Assembly (NCBI RefSeq): GCF_001746415.1
Contig: NZ_MEHJ01000001.1
Location: 2,501,001-2,565,000, forward strand
Length of the DNA stretch: 64,000 nucleotides
Reading direction: 5' to 3'
DNA from: Streptomyces agglomeratus
GTDB taxonomy: Bacteria > Actinomycetota > Actinomycetes > Streptomycetales > Streptomycetaceae
The position numbers were made by a program, and so were the translations under genes. Positions 26,237-33,420 of this stretch are shown piece by piece. Positions within the stretch are counted from its first letter, which is position 1, and the number at the start of each line of letters is the position of its first letter. The notes under the pieces were generated by a model. The model did no database searches. It was not told where the DNA came from and saw only the letters and a list, made by a program, of their open reading frames with translations.

Positions 26237-26252
26237 CTGAGAGCGCTCTCAG
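26237..26252. promoter_or_regulatory. LacI-type operator CTGAGAGCGCTCTCAG upstream of GH64
   Basis: A perfect 16-bp palindrome 70 nt before the glucanase GTG. It shares the AGCGCT core with the site near the PL8 gene, but its flanks differ (GAG against GAA), so one or two related LacI-family repressors may be involved. Confidence 0.65.
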
Positions 26253-26322
26253 GCACAACTCTTGACGGTCGCTCCGGCCGTCGCAAGAGTGGAACTCCCC
26301 CCACAAAAGCAGGAGTTGACCT

Positions 26323-27546
26323 GTGATATCTCGAAGAGCATTTCTCACCGGCGCCGCCGCGGCCACGACAGCCCTCTCCTACCCCGCCTGGGAGAGCGCT
26401 CTCAGCCCGCACGCCGCCGCCGCGCCCGCCACCTGTGAACTGGCCCTGACGAACAGGTCGTTGCCGGGCACCGTCAACGCCTACGTCACCGGTCACGAGC
26501 AGGGCACCGGCCGCTGGGTACTGCTGCGCCCCGGTGGTGGCGTGTACTACCCCCAGTCCCCCGCGGCGCCCCAGACGCCCCTTCCCGTCGACTGCGCCAT
26601 TCCGCTGCGCCCTGCCGGAGCGGGGCCGGTGGTGCTGACCCTGCCGCAGATGTTCGGGGCCCGCGTCTACTTCGTACGCGACAGCAAGCTGGACTTCTTC
26701 CTGAACCCGGGCCCCGCTCTCGTCGAGCCGGCGTTCGCCACCTCCACCGACGCCAACTACGGCCGCACCTGGTCGTTCGCGGAGTTCACCTTCAACCCGC
26801 AGCAGCTGTACGCCAACATCAGTTACGTCGATCTGGTGACCGCACTGCCCATCGGCCTCACCCTGACCGGCGACGCCACCCACACGGTCGCCTCCCTGCC
26901 GGCCGGGGCCCTCCAGAGGATCGCCGACGGTCTCGTCGCGCAGAAAGGACGCGACGGCCAGCCGTGGGACAAGCTCGTCATCCGGGGCTCCGACGGCCGG
27001 GCGCTCCGGGTGATCTCACCGCAGAATCTGATGGCGCCCTTCTTCGACCGCCCCGCCGAAATGCCCTTCCGCAACGTCTTCGACGCCTACATCAGCCGCG
27101 TCTGGGACAAGTACCGCACCACTGACCTGCGCATCGACCTCCAGGGCGGGCGCGGCGTACGCACCGGCCGCGTCAGTGGTGACGTCATGACCTTCACCGG
27201 CGGTCACACCTTCACCAGGCCCTCCTCGCGGGACGTCTTCACCTGCAACCACGGCCCGTTCGCCAACAATCCGGGCGACCCCGACGACAAGAAGGCCCTG
27301 CTCGCCAGGCTCTCCGCCGCCTTCAACCGGACGACCCTGCTGACCCACCCGGACCAGCCGAACGGCGCGACGGCGGCGGACTACTACCGCGATCCGGCCA
27401 CCAACCACTACGCACGGGTGCTGCACGCCAACACCCCGATCGGCTACGCCTTCCCGTACGACGACGTACGCCCGGACGGGCAGCCGGACGTCTCGGGAGC
27501 GGCGCACGACGGCAATCCCCGGCGCTTCACGCTGACCGTCGGGTGA
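26323..27546 (+). CDS. Secreted GH64 beta-1,3-glucanase
   Basis: 407 residues from GTG 26323 with AGGAG 7 nt upstream. Twin-arginine signal MISRRAFLTGAAAATTALS, then a glycoside hydrolase family 64 / thaumatin-like beta-1,3-glucanase domain: NAYVTGHEQGTGRWVLLRPGG near the start, FFLNPGPALVEPAFATST, and RTWSFAEFTFN containing acidic residues in the catalytic cleft. Family members release laminaripentaose from beta-1,3-glucan such as fungal cell walls. No extra carbohydrate-binding module is seen. The operator-like GAGAGCGCTCTC also occurs inside the signal-peptide codons (26392-26403). Confidence 0.9.
   Translation: MISRRAFLTGAAAATTALSYPAWESALSPHAAAAPATCELALTNRSLPGTVNAYVTGHEQGTGRWVLLRPGGGVYYPQSPAAPQTPLPVDCAIPLRPAGAGPVVLTLPQMFGARVYFVRDSKLDFFLNPGPALVEPAFATSTDANYGRTWSFAEFTFNPQQLYANISYVDLVTALPIGLTLTGDATHTVASLPAGALQRIADGLVAQKGRDGQPWDKLVIRGSDGRALRVISPQNLMAPFFDRPAEMPFRNVFDAYISRVWDKYRTTDLRIDLQGGRGVRTGRVSGDVMTFTGGHTFTRPSSRDVFTCNHGPFANNPGDPDDKKALLARLSAAFNRTTLLTHPDQPNGATAADYYRDPATNHYARVLHANTPIGYAFPYDDVRPDGQPDVSGAAHDGNPRRFTLTVG
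26392..26403. promoter_or_regulatory. Intragenic AGCGCT palindrome in the GH64 signal-peptide region
   Basis: GAGAGCGCTCTC, a perfect 12-bp palindrome matching the core of the upstream operator at 26237-26252. Its centre is about 153 bp away. It could be a second repressor site allowing looping or a roadblock, or a chance result of Glu-Ser-Ala-Leu codons. Confidence 0.4.
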
Positions 27547-27640
27547 CACCGCGCGGCCGCTCCCGCGGGATCGGTTCCTCGCTCACCCGGTCAGCCACCG
27601 GGACCGGCTCTTCCCGGCCCCGAACCCCGCACCGGCCGAT

Positions 27641-27674
27641 CCCGCGAGGACGGGGCCGAACCCGTCCTCGCGGG
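27641..27674. terminator. Terminator between GH64 and the M15-like gene
   Basis: CCCGCGAGGACGGG / CCCGTCCTCGCGGG, perfect 14-bp arms with a GCCGAA loop, between two convergent genes. Confidence 0.85.
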
Positions 27675-27703
27675 CCGGAAGCGACGCGCGGGCTACGGGC
27701 CGG

Positions 27704-28213
27704 TCAGCAGCCGCCGCAGTTGTAGTAGGTCACGTCCCAGTGGTTGCCCTCGTCCGCGTAGACGTTGCCGGACCCGGACTTCCACTGCGGCGCCCCGTCG
27801 CCGCGCACGCCGATGTACGTGAACGTGTTCTTGATGTAGTTCCCGACGCAGGTGTACTTGGCGTAGTCGAGCTTGTAGCCGTTCCAGTGGGAGTACGTGC
27901 CGCCGGCGTGACCGGTCTCGGTGCCGCCGGTGATGTTGAGCGCACAGCCGCTGGCGCTCTTGAGGGTCTGCGCGCCCTTGGCGCTGGCGAGATTGAGCTG
28001 CTCGAAGGACGTACAGGTCGGGTTGTTGCGGTCGGAGCAGCCCCCCGACGAGGACCAGGTGATCCCGGACGAGCGGAACATCGAGGTCGCGGTGGCGTGA
28101 CTGATCTTCGTGACGGCGTGCGCGTCGGTCGCGCCGCTGACGACGCCGATGCCGGGCGCGAAGAGCGCGCCGAGCACGAGGGCGAGTGCGGTGAGTACGG
28201 AACGGGTTCTCAC
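27704..28213 (-). CDS. Secreted M15-like protein
   Basis: 169 residues from GTG 28213 with AGGAGG upstream. It has a Sec signal peptide with likely cleavage after AHA (about residue 33). The mature part contains ETGHAGGTYSHWNGYKLD, whose H-x2-G-x3-D resembles the zinc-binding HxxGxAxD signature of M15 D-Ala-D-Ala peptidases. A C-terminal EGNHWDVTY could supply the third ligand. Six or more cysteines suggest disulfides. The predicted role is cell-wall peptide hydrolysis or binding; activity is inferred only from this motif pattern. It stands alone, convergent with GH64 and divergent from yceI. Confidence 0.7.
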   Translation of the reverse strand: MRTRSVLTALALVLGALFAPGIGVVSGATDAHAVTKISHATATSMFRSSGITWSSSGGCSDRNNPTCTSFEQLNLASAKGAQTLKSASGCALNITGGTETGHAGGTYSHWNGYKLDYAKYTCVGNYIKNTFTYIGVRGDGAPQWKSGSGNVYADEGNHWDVTYYNCGGC

Positions 28214-28336
28214 GAGGTTTTCCTCCTGCTGGTGACCGTGCTGGACCTGGGGGTCGTACGGGGCAGCTGTGCAGGTGGAGCAAGAGGATGGTGCCCGAGT
28301 TCTACGCGCGTCGCCAGAGGGCCGCGAAAACTACTT

Positions 28337-28387
28337 GTTGAAAATTGAACGACATAGGTCTACAGTGAATCTCGTTGAAGGTTAAAC
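28337..28387 (+). promoter_or_regulatory. yceI promoter with direct-repeat operator
   Basis: TTGAAA (28338-28343), 17-bp spacer, TACAGT (28361-28366): a near-consensus sigma-70 promoter. Two copies of GTTGAANNTTNAAC (28337-28350 and 28374-28387) flank it, one over the -35 and one over the predicted start site. This is the layout expected for repression, for example by a MarR-type protein. No regulator gene is adjacent. Confidence 0.6.
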
Positions 28388-28407
28388 AAACTTCCCGAGG
28401 AGGAGCC

Positions 28408-29028
28408 ATGGCTCTGTTCAACCGCAAGACCACCACCGCCCCGGCCGCGACCGCCACCCTCGACGTGGACCCCGCGCTGGCCGCGCTGACCGGCGAGTAC
28501 GCCATCGACCCGGCGCACAGCAGCATCGGCTTCACCGTCCGCCACGCCATGGTCACCAACGTCCGGGGCAGCTTCGCCGACCACGAGGGCACGCTGACAC
28601 TCAACGGCTCGGACCCGTCGCGCTCGGCCGCCGCGATCGACGTCAGGATCGCGAGCATCGACACCGGCATCGGCGACCGCGACGGGCACCTGCGCAGTGG
28701 CGACTTCTTCGACGTTGAGCAGTTCCCCCTCATGACGTTCCGCTCCACCTCGGCCGAGCAGCTCGGCGGCGACGACTACCGGATCGTGGGCGACCTGACC
28801 ATCAAGGACGTCACCCGGCCGCTCGCCATCGACCTGGAGTTCAACGGCTCGGCGACCGACGTGTACGGCAACGAGCGCGTCGGCTTCGAGGGCAGCGCGG
28901 AGATCCTGCGCTCCGACTGGGGCCTGACCTGGAACGCGGCACTGGAGACCGGCGGCGTGATGGTCAGCGACAAGGTCAAGCTGACCTTCGACATCTCCGC
29001 GATCAAGAGCGTCCCCGCGCAGGGCTGA
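28408..29028 (+). CDS. YceI-like family protein
   Basis: 206 residues from ATG 28408 with GAGGAGGAG upstream. YceI beta-barrel (lipocalin-like) domain over residues 30-200: GEYAIDPAHSSIGFTVRHAMVTNVRG near the start, ASIDTGIGDRDGHLRSGDFFD in the middle, and DLTIKDVTRPLAIDLEF. Family members bind isoprenoid or other amphiphilic molecules. There is no signal peptide, so this form is cytoplasmic. A strong promoter with paired repeats lies directly upstream. Confidence 0.9.
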   Translation: MALFNRKTTTAPAATATLDVDPALAALTGEYAIDPAHSSIGFTVRHAMVTNVRGSFADHEGTLTLNGSDPSRSAAAIDVRIASIDTGIGDRDGHLRSGDFFDVEQFPLMTFRSTSAEQLGGDDYRIVGDLTIKDVTRPLAIDLEFNGSATDVYGNERVGFEGSAEILRSDWGLTWNAALETGGVMVSDKVKLTFDISAIKSVPAQG

Positions 29029-29422
29029 CGATCCCGCTCGGCGGGCGAAGAAAGCCGCGTCCCCCTCTTGACTCGTGATGAATCGGGAGGAAAATCCTTA
29101 TTACACCAGAAAACCGGAGCGAGCCGCACGGCCGGTGGAGACGTTCGCCGGCTTGCGTGACGACCCACTCGCAGGCTCTGGCCAGGCCCCCGGCAGATCC
29201 CCTCGGCCTCGGAGCTTCCAGTGACGGCTGGGACTCCTGAGACCGGGACGGACTACCGGGGACTGCATGTGCGGGGACGATCAGACGGCCCATCCGGTAG
29301 ACACGACAGGCGGTGCGCACGACCGCGGTACGTACGACCGCGGTACGTACGGCAGGCGGTACGTACGACAGGCCGGACGCAGGCGGGGTACGTACGACTG
29401 GCCATGCGCGCGCCGCGGACGA
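29029..29422. other. 394-bp non-coding region between yceI and the TPM-like gene
   Basis: No credible gene. It includes a low-GC patch around 29065-29115 and the GTACGTACG tandem array at 29307-29397. The two flanking genes are convergent, and no strong terminator hairpin other than the array itself is obvious. Confidence 0.5.
29307..29397. repeat. Tandem array of about 15-bp GGTACGTACGA units
   Basis: Five imperfect units ending in GGTACGTACGA or a close variant: 29307-29322, 29323-29337, 29338-29352, 29353-29368 and an interrupted last one to 29397. Two central units are CCGCGGTACGTACGA/G. Each unit carries the self-complementary GTACGTAC, so the array can form multiple small hairpins. It sits at the 3' ends of two convergent genes. 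Confidence 0.8.
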
Positions 29423-30745
29423 CTAGAACCCGCCGCCGCCGAAGTCGCCGCCCCCGAAGCCACCGCCGAAGTCGCCTCCGCCGCCGAAGTCCCCGGAATT
29501 GAAGTCGCCGCCCGAGAAGTCCCCTCCCTCGTAACCGCCGACGCCCGGATCGGCGTAGGCGGGCGTGGAGAGCATCGAGCCGAGCATCGTGCCCACCAGC
29601 AGGCCGGGCAGGATGCCGCCGCCGTAGTAGCCGCCGATCCACGGCGCGTACGCCGGGCCCGCCTCCCAGTACGGACGGCGGCCGTCCGCCGTCTCGACGG
29701 TGCGGGACAGCGGGTCGTGACCGTCGGCCAGCCGCGTGGCGTCCGCCGCGCAGACCGGCACCCGGCGCGTGTAGCCGCCGGCCGGAGCCCAGTCGGCGTC
29801 CGTCGTGGACGGGCCGTGGCGCGGGTCGAAGAAGCACGGCGGGCGGCGCTCCGGCAGCGGCCTTCCTTCGCGGCGCGCGGCGAGCACGGCGAGCGCGAAG
29901 CGGCCCTCCTCCAGCGCCTCGGTGACGCCGCGGGCGTCCTCCGCCTTCGTCGCCTTCACCATGACCGACTTGGCCTTCTCGTACGCGTCCAGGGCGCGCT
30001 CGTAGTCGGCGCGCATCGCGTCGTCGGCGCCCGGTTCGGCGGGATGGAAGTCGAGGCGGTCGAGTTCTTCGCCGAACGCGGTGATGTCCTCGTCGACGAC
30101 CACGCGCACCTTCTCCAGCGCGGCCCGCTCCTGCGCGGCCTTGCGCCGGCGGTTTCGCTTGGCCACCAGGAACACACCGGCGCAGCCCGCGACGAGCAGC
30201 AGTCCGAAGGTGACCAGCCCGACGACGGAGGACGGCCCGCTCTGAGCGCCTTCCCAGGCGCTGGGGGCGTCACCCCTGGCCTGTTCGACGGCGTCGTCGA
30301 CGAAGGCGTTCAGCTGGGCGACGGCGTCCGTGCCGCCCGCCGGTTCGACGGAGGCGGTGAGGTTGTCGACCGCCTGACGCGACATCACGACGCGGTCGGC
30401 GCCCGCGTCGAACGCGTCGCCGAGCCTGACGGCGTACACGCCGGTGATGCCGGTCTTGGTCCGCAGGTCGGCCAGCAGGCCGTCGGGCGGGAACTCCCCG
30501 CTCTGCGGAAGCACGGCGACGAACACCGGCTTGTCCGCGTCGACGATCTTCGCTTCCAGCGCGTCCGCCTCGCGGGGTGGGAGCTGGTCGCGGGCGCGCT
30601 CGTCGACGTACACCGGTCCATTGCGCAGAGAATCCGCCACGGCGTCGAGGCCCGTGGCAGCCTGCGCGCCCGGCGCCACGGCTAGTGCGGTGGCCGCCAG
30701 CGAGAGCAGCAGCCCTGACAGGGCGGAGAACAGTCGTGTCCTCAT
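29423..30745 (-). CDS. TPM/YgcG-like membrane protein with Gly-rich tail
   Basis: 440 residues. Sec signal (1-29), then a TPM-domain-like extracytoplasmic region (about 35-140: GPVYVDERARDQLPPREADALEAKI), a transmembrane segment (about 172-194, VVGLVTFGLLLVAGCAGVFLVA), a basic stretch, a long coiled-coil-like cytoplasmic part, and a C-terminal tail of GGDFGGG-type repeats (400-440). The Gly/Phe tail and TPM domain recall YgcG proteins; function is unknown. No clear ribosome-binding site precedes the ATG; a TAGCTT box 6 nt upstream could support a leaderless transcript. Confidence 0.75.
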   Translation of the reverse strand: MRTRLFSALSGLLLSLAATALAVAPGAQAATGLDAVADSLRNGPVYVDERARDQLPPREADALEAKIVDADKPVFVAVLPQSGEFPPDGLLADLRTKTGITGVYAVRLGDAFDAGADRVVMSRQAVDNLTASVEPAGGTDAVAQLNAFVDDAVEQARGDAPSAWEGAQSGPSSVVGLVTFGLLLVAGCAGVFLVAKRNRRRKAAQERAALEKVRVVVDEDITAFGEELDRLDFHPAEPGADDAMRADYERALDAYEKAKSVMVKATKAEDARGVTEALEEGRFALAVLAARREGRPLPERRPPCFFDPRHGPSTTDADWAPAGGYTRRVPVCAADATRLADGHDPLSRTVETADGRRPYWEAGPAYAPWIGGYYGGGILPGLLVGTMLGSMLSTPAYADPGVGGYEGGDFSGGDFNSGDFGGGGDFGGGFGGGDFGGGGF

Positions 30746-30792
30746 GCTTAAAAGCTACCCGAAAGGGTGCTTATTTAGACAGATGGGTTTAT

Positions 30793-30828
30793 AGCGGTCG
30801 GGTACCTCGGTGGAGGTACCCGACCGCT
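30793..30828 (-). terminator. cimA terminator
   Basis: AGCGGTCGGGTACCTC / GAGGTACCCGACCGCT, perfect 16-bp arms and a 4-nt loop, 12 nt beyond the cimA stop and followed by ATAAACCC on the minus strand. Confidence 0.88.
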
Positions 30829-30839
30829 CGCGCCCTGGC

Positions 30840-32441
30840 CTATTCGGCGGGCTCGACGCCCGCCTTCAGCAGGCCGTACGTGTAGGCGTCCTCCAGGGCC
30901 TGCCAGGAGGCCGCGATCACGTTCTCGCCGACGCCGACCGTGGACCAGTCCCCCTCGCCGTCGCCCGTGGTGATCAGCACGCGGGTCGTGGACTCGGTGC
31001 CGTGCTTGCCCTCCAGGATGCGGACCTTGTAGTCGACCAGTTCCAGCTTGGCGAGCTGCGGGTAGATCCGCTCCAGGCCGACGCGCAGGGCGCGGTCCAG
31101 GGCGTTGACCGGGCCGTTTCCCTCCGCCGTGGCGACGATGCGCTCGCCCTTGGCCCACAGCTTCACCGTGGCCTCGTTGGCGTGGGTGCCGTCGGGGCGG
31201 TCCTCGACGATGGCGCGCCAGGACTCCGTACGGAAGTAGCTGAGCGCGCGGCCCTCGGCCTCCTCGCGCAGGAGGAGCTCGAAGGAGGCGTCGGCCGCTT
31301 CGTACGTGTACCCCTTGAGCTCGCGCTCCTTGACGCGCTCGACGACGCGGCCGACCAGTTCGCGGTCGTCGCCCAGGTCGACGCCGAGTTCCTTGCCCTT
31401 GAGCTCGATGGAGGCGCGGCCGGCCATGTCGGAGACGAGCATCCGGATGTGGTTGCCGACCAGGCCCGGGTCGATGTGCTGGTACAGGTCGGGGTCGACC
31501 TTGATGGCGGAGGCGTGCAGGCCGGCCTTGTGCGCGAAGGCGGAGACGCCGACGTACGGCTGGTGGGTGGAGGGCGTCAGGTTGACGACCTCGGCGATGG
31601 CGTGCGAGATGCGGGTCATCTCGGCGAGCGCGCCCGGCGGAAGGACCTGCTTGCCGTACTTCAGCTCCAGGGCCGCGACGACGGGGAAGAGGTTGGCGTT
31701 GCCCACGCGCTCGCCGTAGCCGTTGGCGGTGCACTGGACGTGGGTGGCGCCCGCGTCGACGGCGGCAAGGGTGTTGGCGACGGCGCAGCCGGTGTCGTCC
31801 TGGGCGTGGATGCCCAGGCGGGCGCCGGTGTCGGCGAGGACGGTGGCGACGACGGCCTGGATCTGCGCGGGCAGCATGCCGCCATTGGTGTCGCAGAGGA
31901 TGACGACGTCGGCTCCGGCTTCGGAGGCCGCCCGTACGACCGACTTGGCGTACTCGGGGTTGGCGCGGTAGCCGTCGAAGAAGTGCTCGCAGTCGACGAA
32001 GACGCGGCGGCCCTGGGAGCGGAGGTGGGAGACCGTGTCGCGGACCATCGCGACGTTCTCCTCCAGCGTCGTGCGCAGGGCGAGTTCCACGTGGCGGTCG
32101 TGGGACTTGGCGACCAGGGTGACGACGGGGGCGCCGGAGTCCAGGAGGGCCGCGACCTGCGGGTCGTTCTCAGCCGCGGCGCCGGGCCGGCGGGTGGCGC
32201 CGAAGGCCACGAGCTGCGCGTTCTTGAAGGTGATCTCGTTCTTCGCGCGGGCGAAGAACTCGGTGTCGCGCGGGTTGGCGCCCGGCCAGCCGCCCTCGAT
32301 GAAGCCCACGCCGAAGTCGTCCAGGTGCCGGGCGATGGTCAGCTTGTCGGCGACCGTCAGATTGATGCCTTCGCGCTGGGCACCGTCGCGCAGGGTGGTG
32401 TCGAAGACGTGGAAGCTGTCGTCGGGGCCTGAAGTGGTCAT
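30840..32441 (-). CDS. cimA: (R)-citramalate synthase
   Basis: 533 residues from ATG 32441 (AGGAG 11 nt upstream; the frame stays open to 32600, but the extra N terminus overlaps the leader hairpin and is not conserved-looking). HMGL-like TIM barrel: FDTTLRDGAQ (about 13-22), HAQDDTGCAVAN and NGYGERVGN carry the metal- and substrate-binding residues. A LeuA-type regulatory dimer domain fills the C terminus (about 400-533). It condenses pyruvate and acetyl-CoA to citramalate, a threonine-independent entry into isoleucine synthesis. The length and NLTVADKLTIARHLDDFG region fit CimA rather than LeuA. It stands alone, with a terminator-like hairpin in its leader. Confidence 0.88.
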   Translation of the reverse strand: MTTSGPDDSFHVFDTTLRDGAQREGINLTVADKLTIARHLDDFGVGFIEGGWPGANPRDTEFFARAKNEITFKNAQLVAFGATRRPGAAAENDPQVAALLDSGAPVVTLVAKSHDRHVELALRTTLEENVAMVRDTVSHLRSQGRRVFVDCEHFFDGYRANPEYAKSVVRAASEAGADVVILCDTNGGMLPAQIQAVVATVLADTGARLGIHAQDDTGCAVANTLAAVDAGATHVQCTANGYGERVGNANLFPVVAALELKYGKQVLPPGALAEMTRISHAIAEVVNLTPSTHQPYVGVSAFAHKAGLHASAIKVDPDLYQHIDPGLVGNHIRMLVSDMAGRASIELKGKELGVDLGDDRELVGRVVERVKERELKGYTYEAADASFELLLREEAEGRALSYFRTESWRAIVEDRPDGTHANEATVKLWAKGERIVATAEGNGPVNALDRALRVGLERIYPQLAKLELVDYKVRILEGKHGTESTTRVLITTGDGEGDWSTVGVGENVIAASWQALEDAYTYGLLKAGVEPAE

Positions 32442-32762
32442 GGCTGTCTGGACTCCTGTCGAGTGGAAGGGCTGGCTCCACTTGCCCCCATCATCGCGCG
32501 CGCCTCGTCCCGGCCGTGATGAGGCCGGGAAACGAAAAAACCCCTCGCGGGTGCGAGAGGTCTGCGCGCGGGTCTGGGGCACGGTGGCCGCGCCGTACAT
32601 GGTGGTACGGGAGCGGTCACTGGGGACCGGCGCGCCTGCTGCCCATAATCACGGCGAACGAGAACACAAGGGCATTCTGACACGTCTTGCCCGGAGTGGT
32701 ACTCGCGTCTCACCATGCGGGCACGTGGGGGTTGTGGGCGGGACTGTGTCGTTCAGCCCCGT
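32442..32762. other. 321-bp leader/intergenic region upstream of cimA
   Basis: No gene. It holds the hairpin at 32535-32560 about 95 nt before cimA and, on the minus strand, a weak TTGTGT-16-TATGGG promoter-like pair about 100 nt further upstream. An 11-codon frame (MIMGSRRAGPQ) begins inside that pair but has no leucine/isoleucine/valine run. Confidence 0.45.
32535..32560 (-). terminator. Terminator or attenuator in the cimA leader
   Basis: On the minus strand CCTCTCGC-ACCC-GCGAGGGG is followed at once by TTTTTT, a complete intrinsic terminator. It could end tetR transcription 200 nt downstream of its stop, or act as an attenuator for cimA, whose ATG is 94 nt further on. Confidence 0.75.
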
Positions 32763-33377
32763 TCAGTGCAGCGTCTCGTCGAGGAACTCGCCGATCTGGG
32801 CGAGGACCTGGGACCGTTCCGAGCCCGGCAGCCCCATCGCCACGTGGGTGCTGAAGCCGTCGAGCAGCGCCCGTATCCGGGTCGCGAAGCGGTCGGCGTC
32901 GACGACCGTGCGCAGTTCCCCCCGCGAGGCGCCCTCGACGAGCAGGGCCACCAGGTCGCGGTGCCAGGACAGCTCGATGTCCAGGAGCCGGGCGCGGGCC
33001 TCGTCGTCGACGGCGTGCGAACGGTTCCACAGCTCCAGCCACAGGGCCCAGTGCGGATCGCGCGGCCCCGCCGGCACGTACAGATCGACGTACGCGTCGA
33101 GGCGTTCGCGGACCGGGACCTGGCGGGCGAGCGCCGCCCGGCGGTCCATGCCGAGCTGCTCCTCGCTCCATTCGAGCGTCTGGAGGAGCAGCTCGTCCTT
33201 GCTGCGGAAGTAGTAGAGCAGGTGCCCACTGCTCATGCCGACCTCACGGCCGAGCCCGGCCATGGTGAGCTTCTCCAGCCCGTGTCCGGCGATGCTCGCC
33301 ATGGCGGCGGCGAGCACCGTCTCGCGGGGCGGGGCGGAGTTGCGCCGCCGGGACGGCGGCTTGGCGGGCTCGGTCAT
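32763..33377 (-). CDS. TetR-family regulator
   Basis: 204 residues. An N-terminal helix-turn-helix (about 18-65: ETVLAAAMASIAGHGLEKLTMAGLGREVGMSSGHLLYYFRSK in part) is typical of TetR, with a BetI-like C-terminal ligand domain rich in Trp. The last gene of the ureAB-ureC-aguA operon, 43 nt after aguA, so it is likely the local regulator sensing an amine or related metabolite (inference from position). Candidate operators lie in the ureAB-NCS1 divergent region. Confidence 0.85.
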   Translation of the reverse strand: MTEPAKPPSRRRNSAPPRETVLAAAMASIAGHGLEKLTMAGLGREVGMSSGHLLYYFRSKDELLLQTLEWSEEQLGMDRRAALARQVPVRERLDAYVDLYVPAGPRDPHWALWLELWNRSHAVDDEARARLLDIELSWHRDLVALLVEGASRGELRTVVDADRFATRIRALLDGFSTHVAMGLPGSERSQVLAQIGEFLDETLH

Positions 33378-33420
33378 GAGGCGGAGGCGTTCACAGGAGG
33401 CACCCGTATGTTCTACCCGA

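Larger units (their letters stand above)
25991..26322. other. 332-bp divergent regulatory region between PL8 and GH64 genes
   Basis: No gene. It contains two AGCGCT-centred palindromes (listed separately), one near each promoter, and a few AT-rich patches. No sigma-70 consensus stands out with confidence. Confidence 0.6.

Noticed and set aside
29003..29320. 105-codon minus-strand frame next to yceI
   Set aside because: No ribosome-binding site, Arg/Ser/Pro-rich content, overlap with yceI's 3' end and with the tandem repeat array; not credible as a gene.
32597..32632. Eleven-codon frame MIMGSRRAGPQ as a cimA leader peptide
   Set aside because: It has only one Ile and no ribosome-binding site, and does not sit in a clear attenuator geometry; evidence too weak to call a gene.
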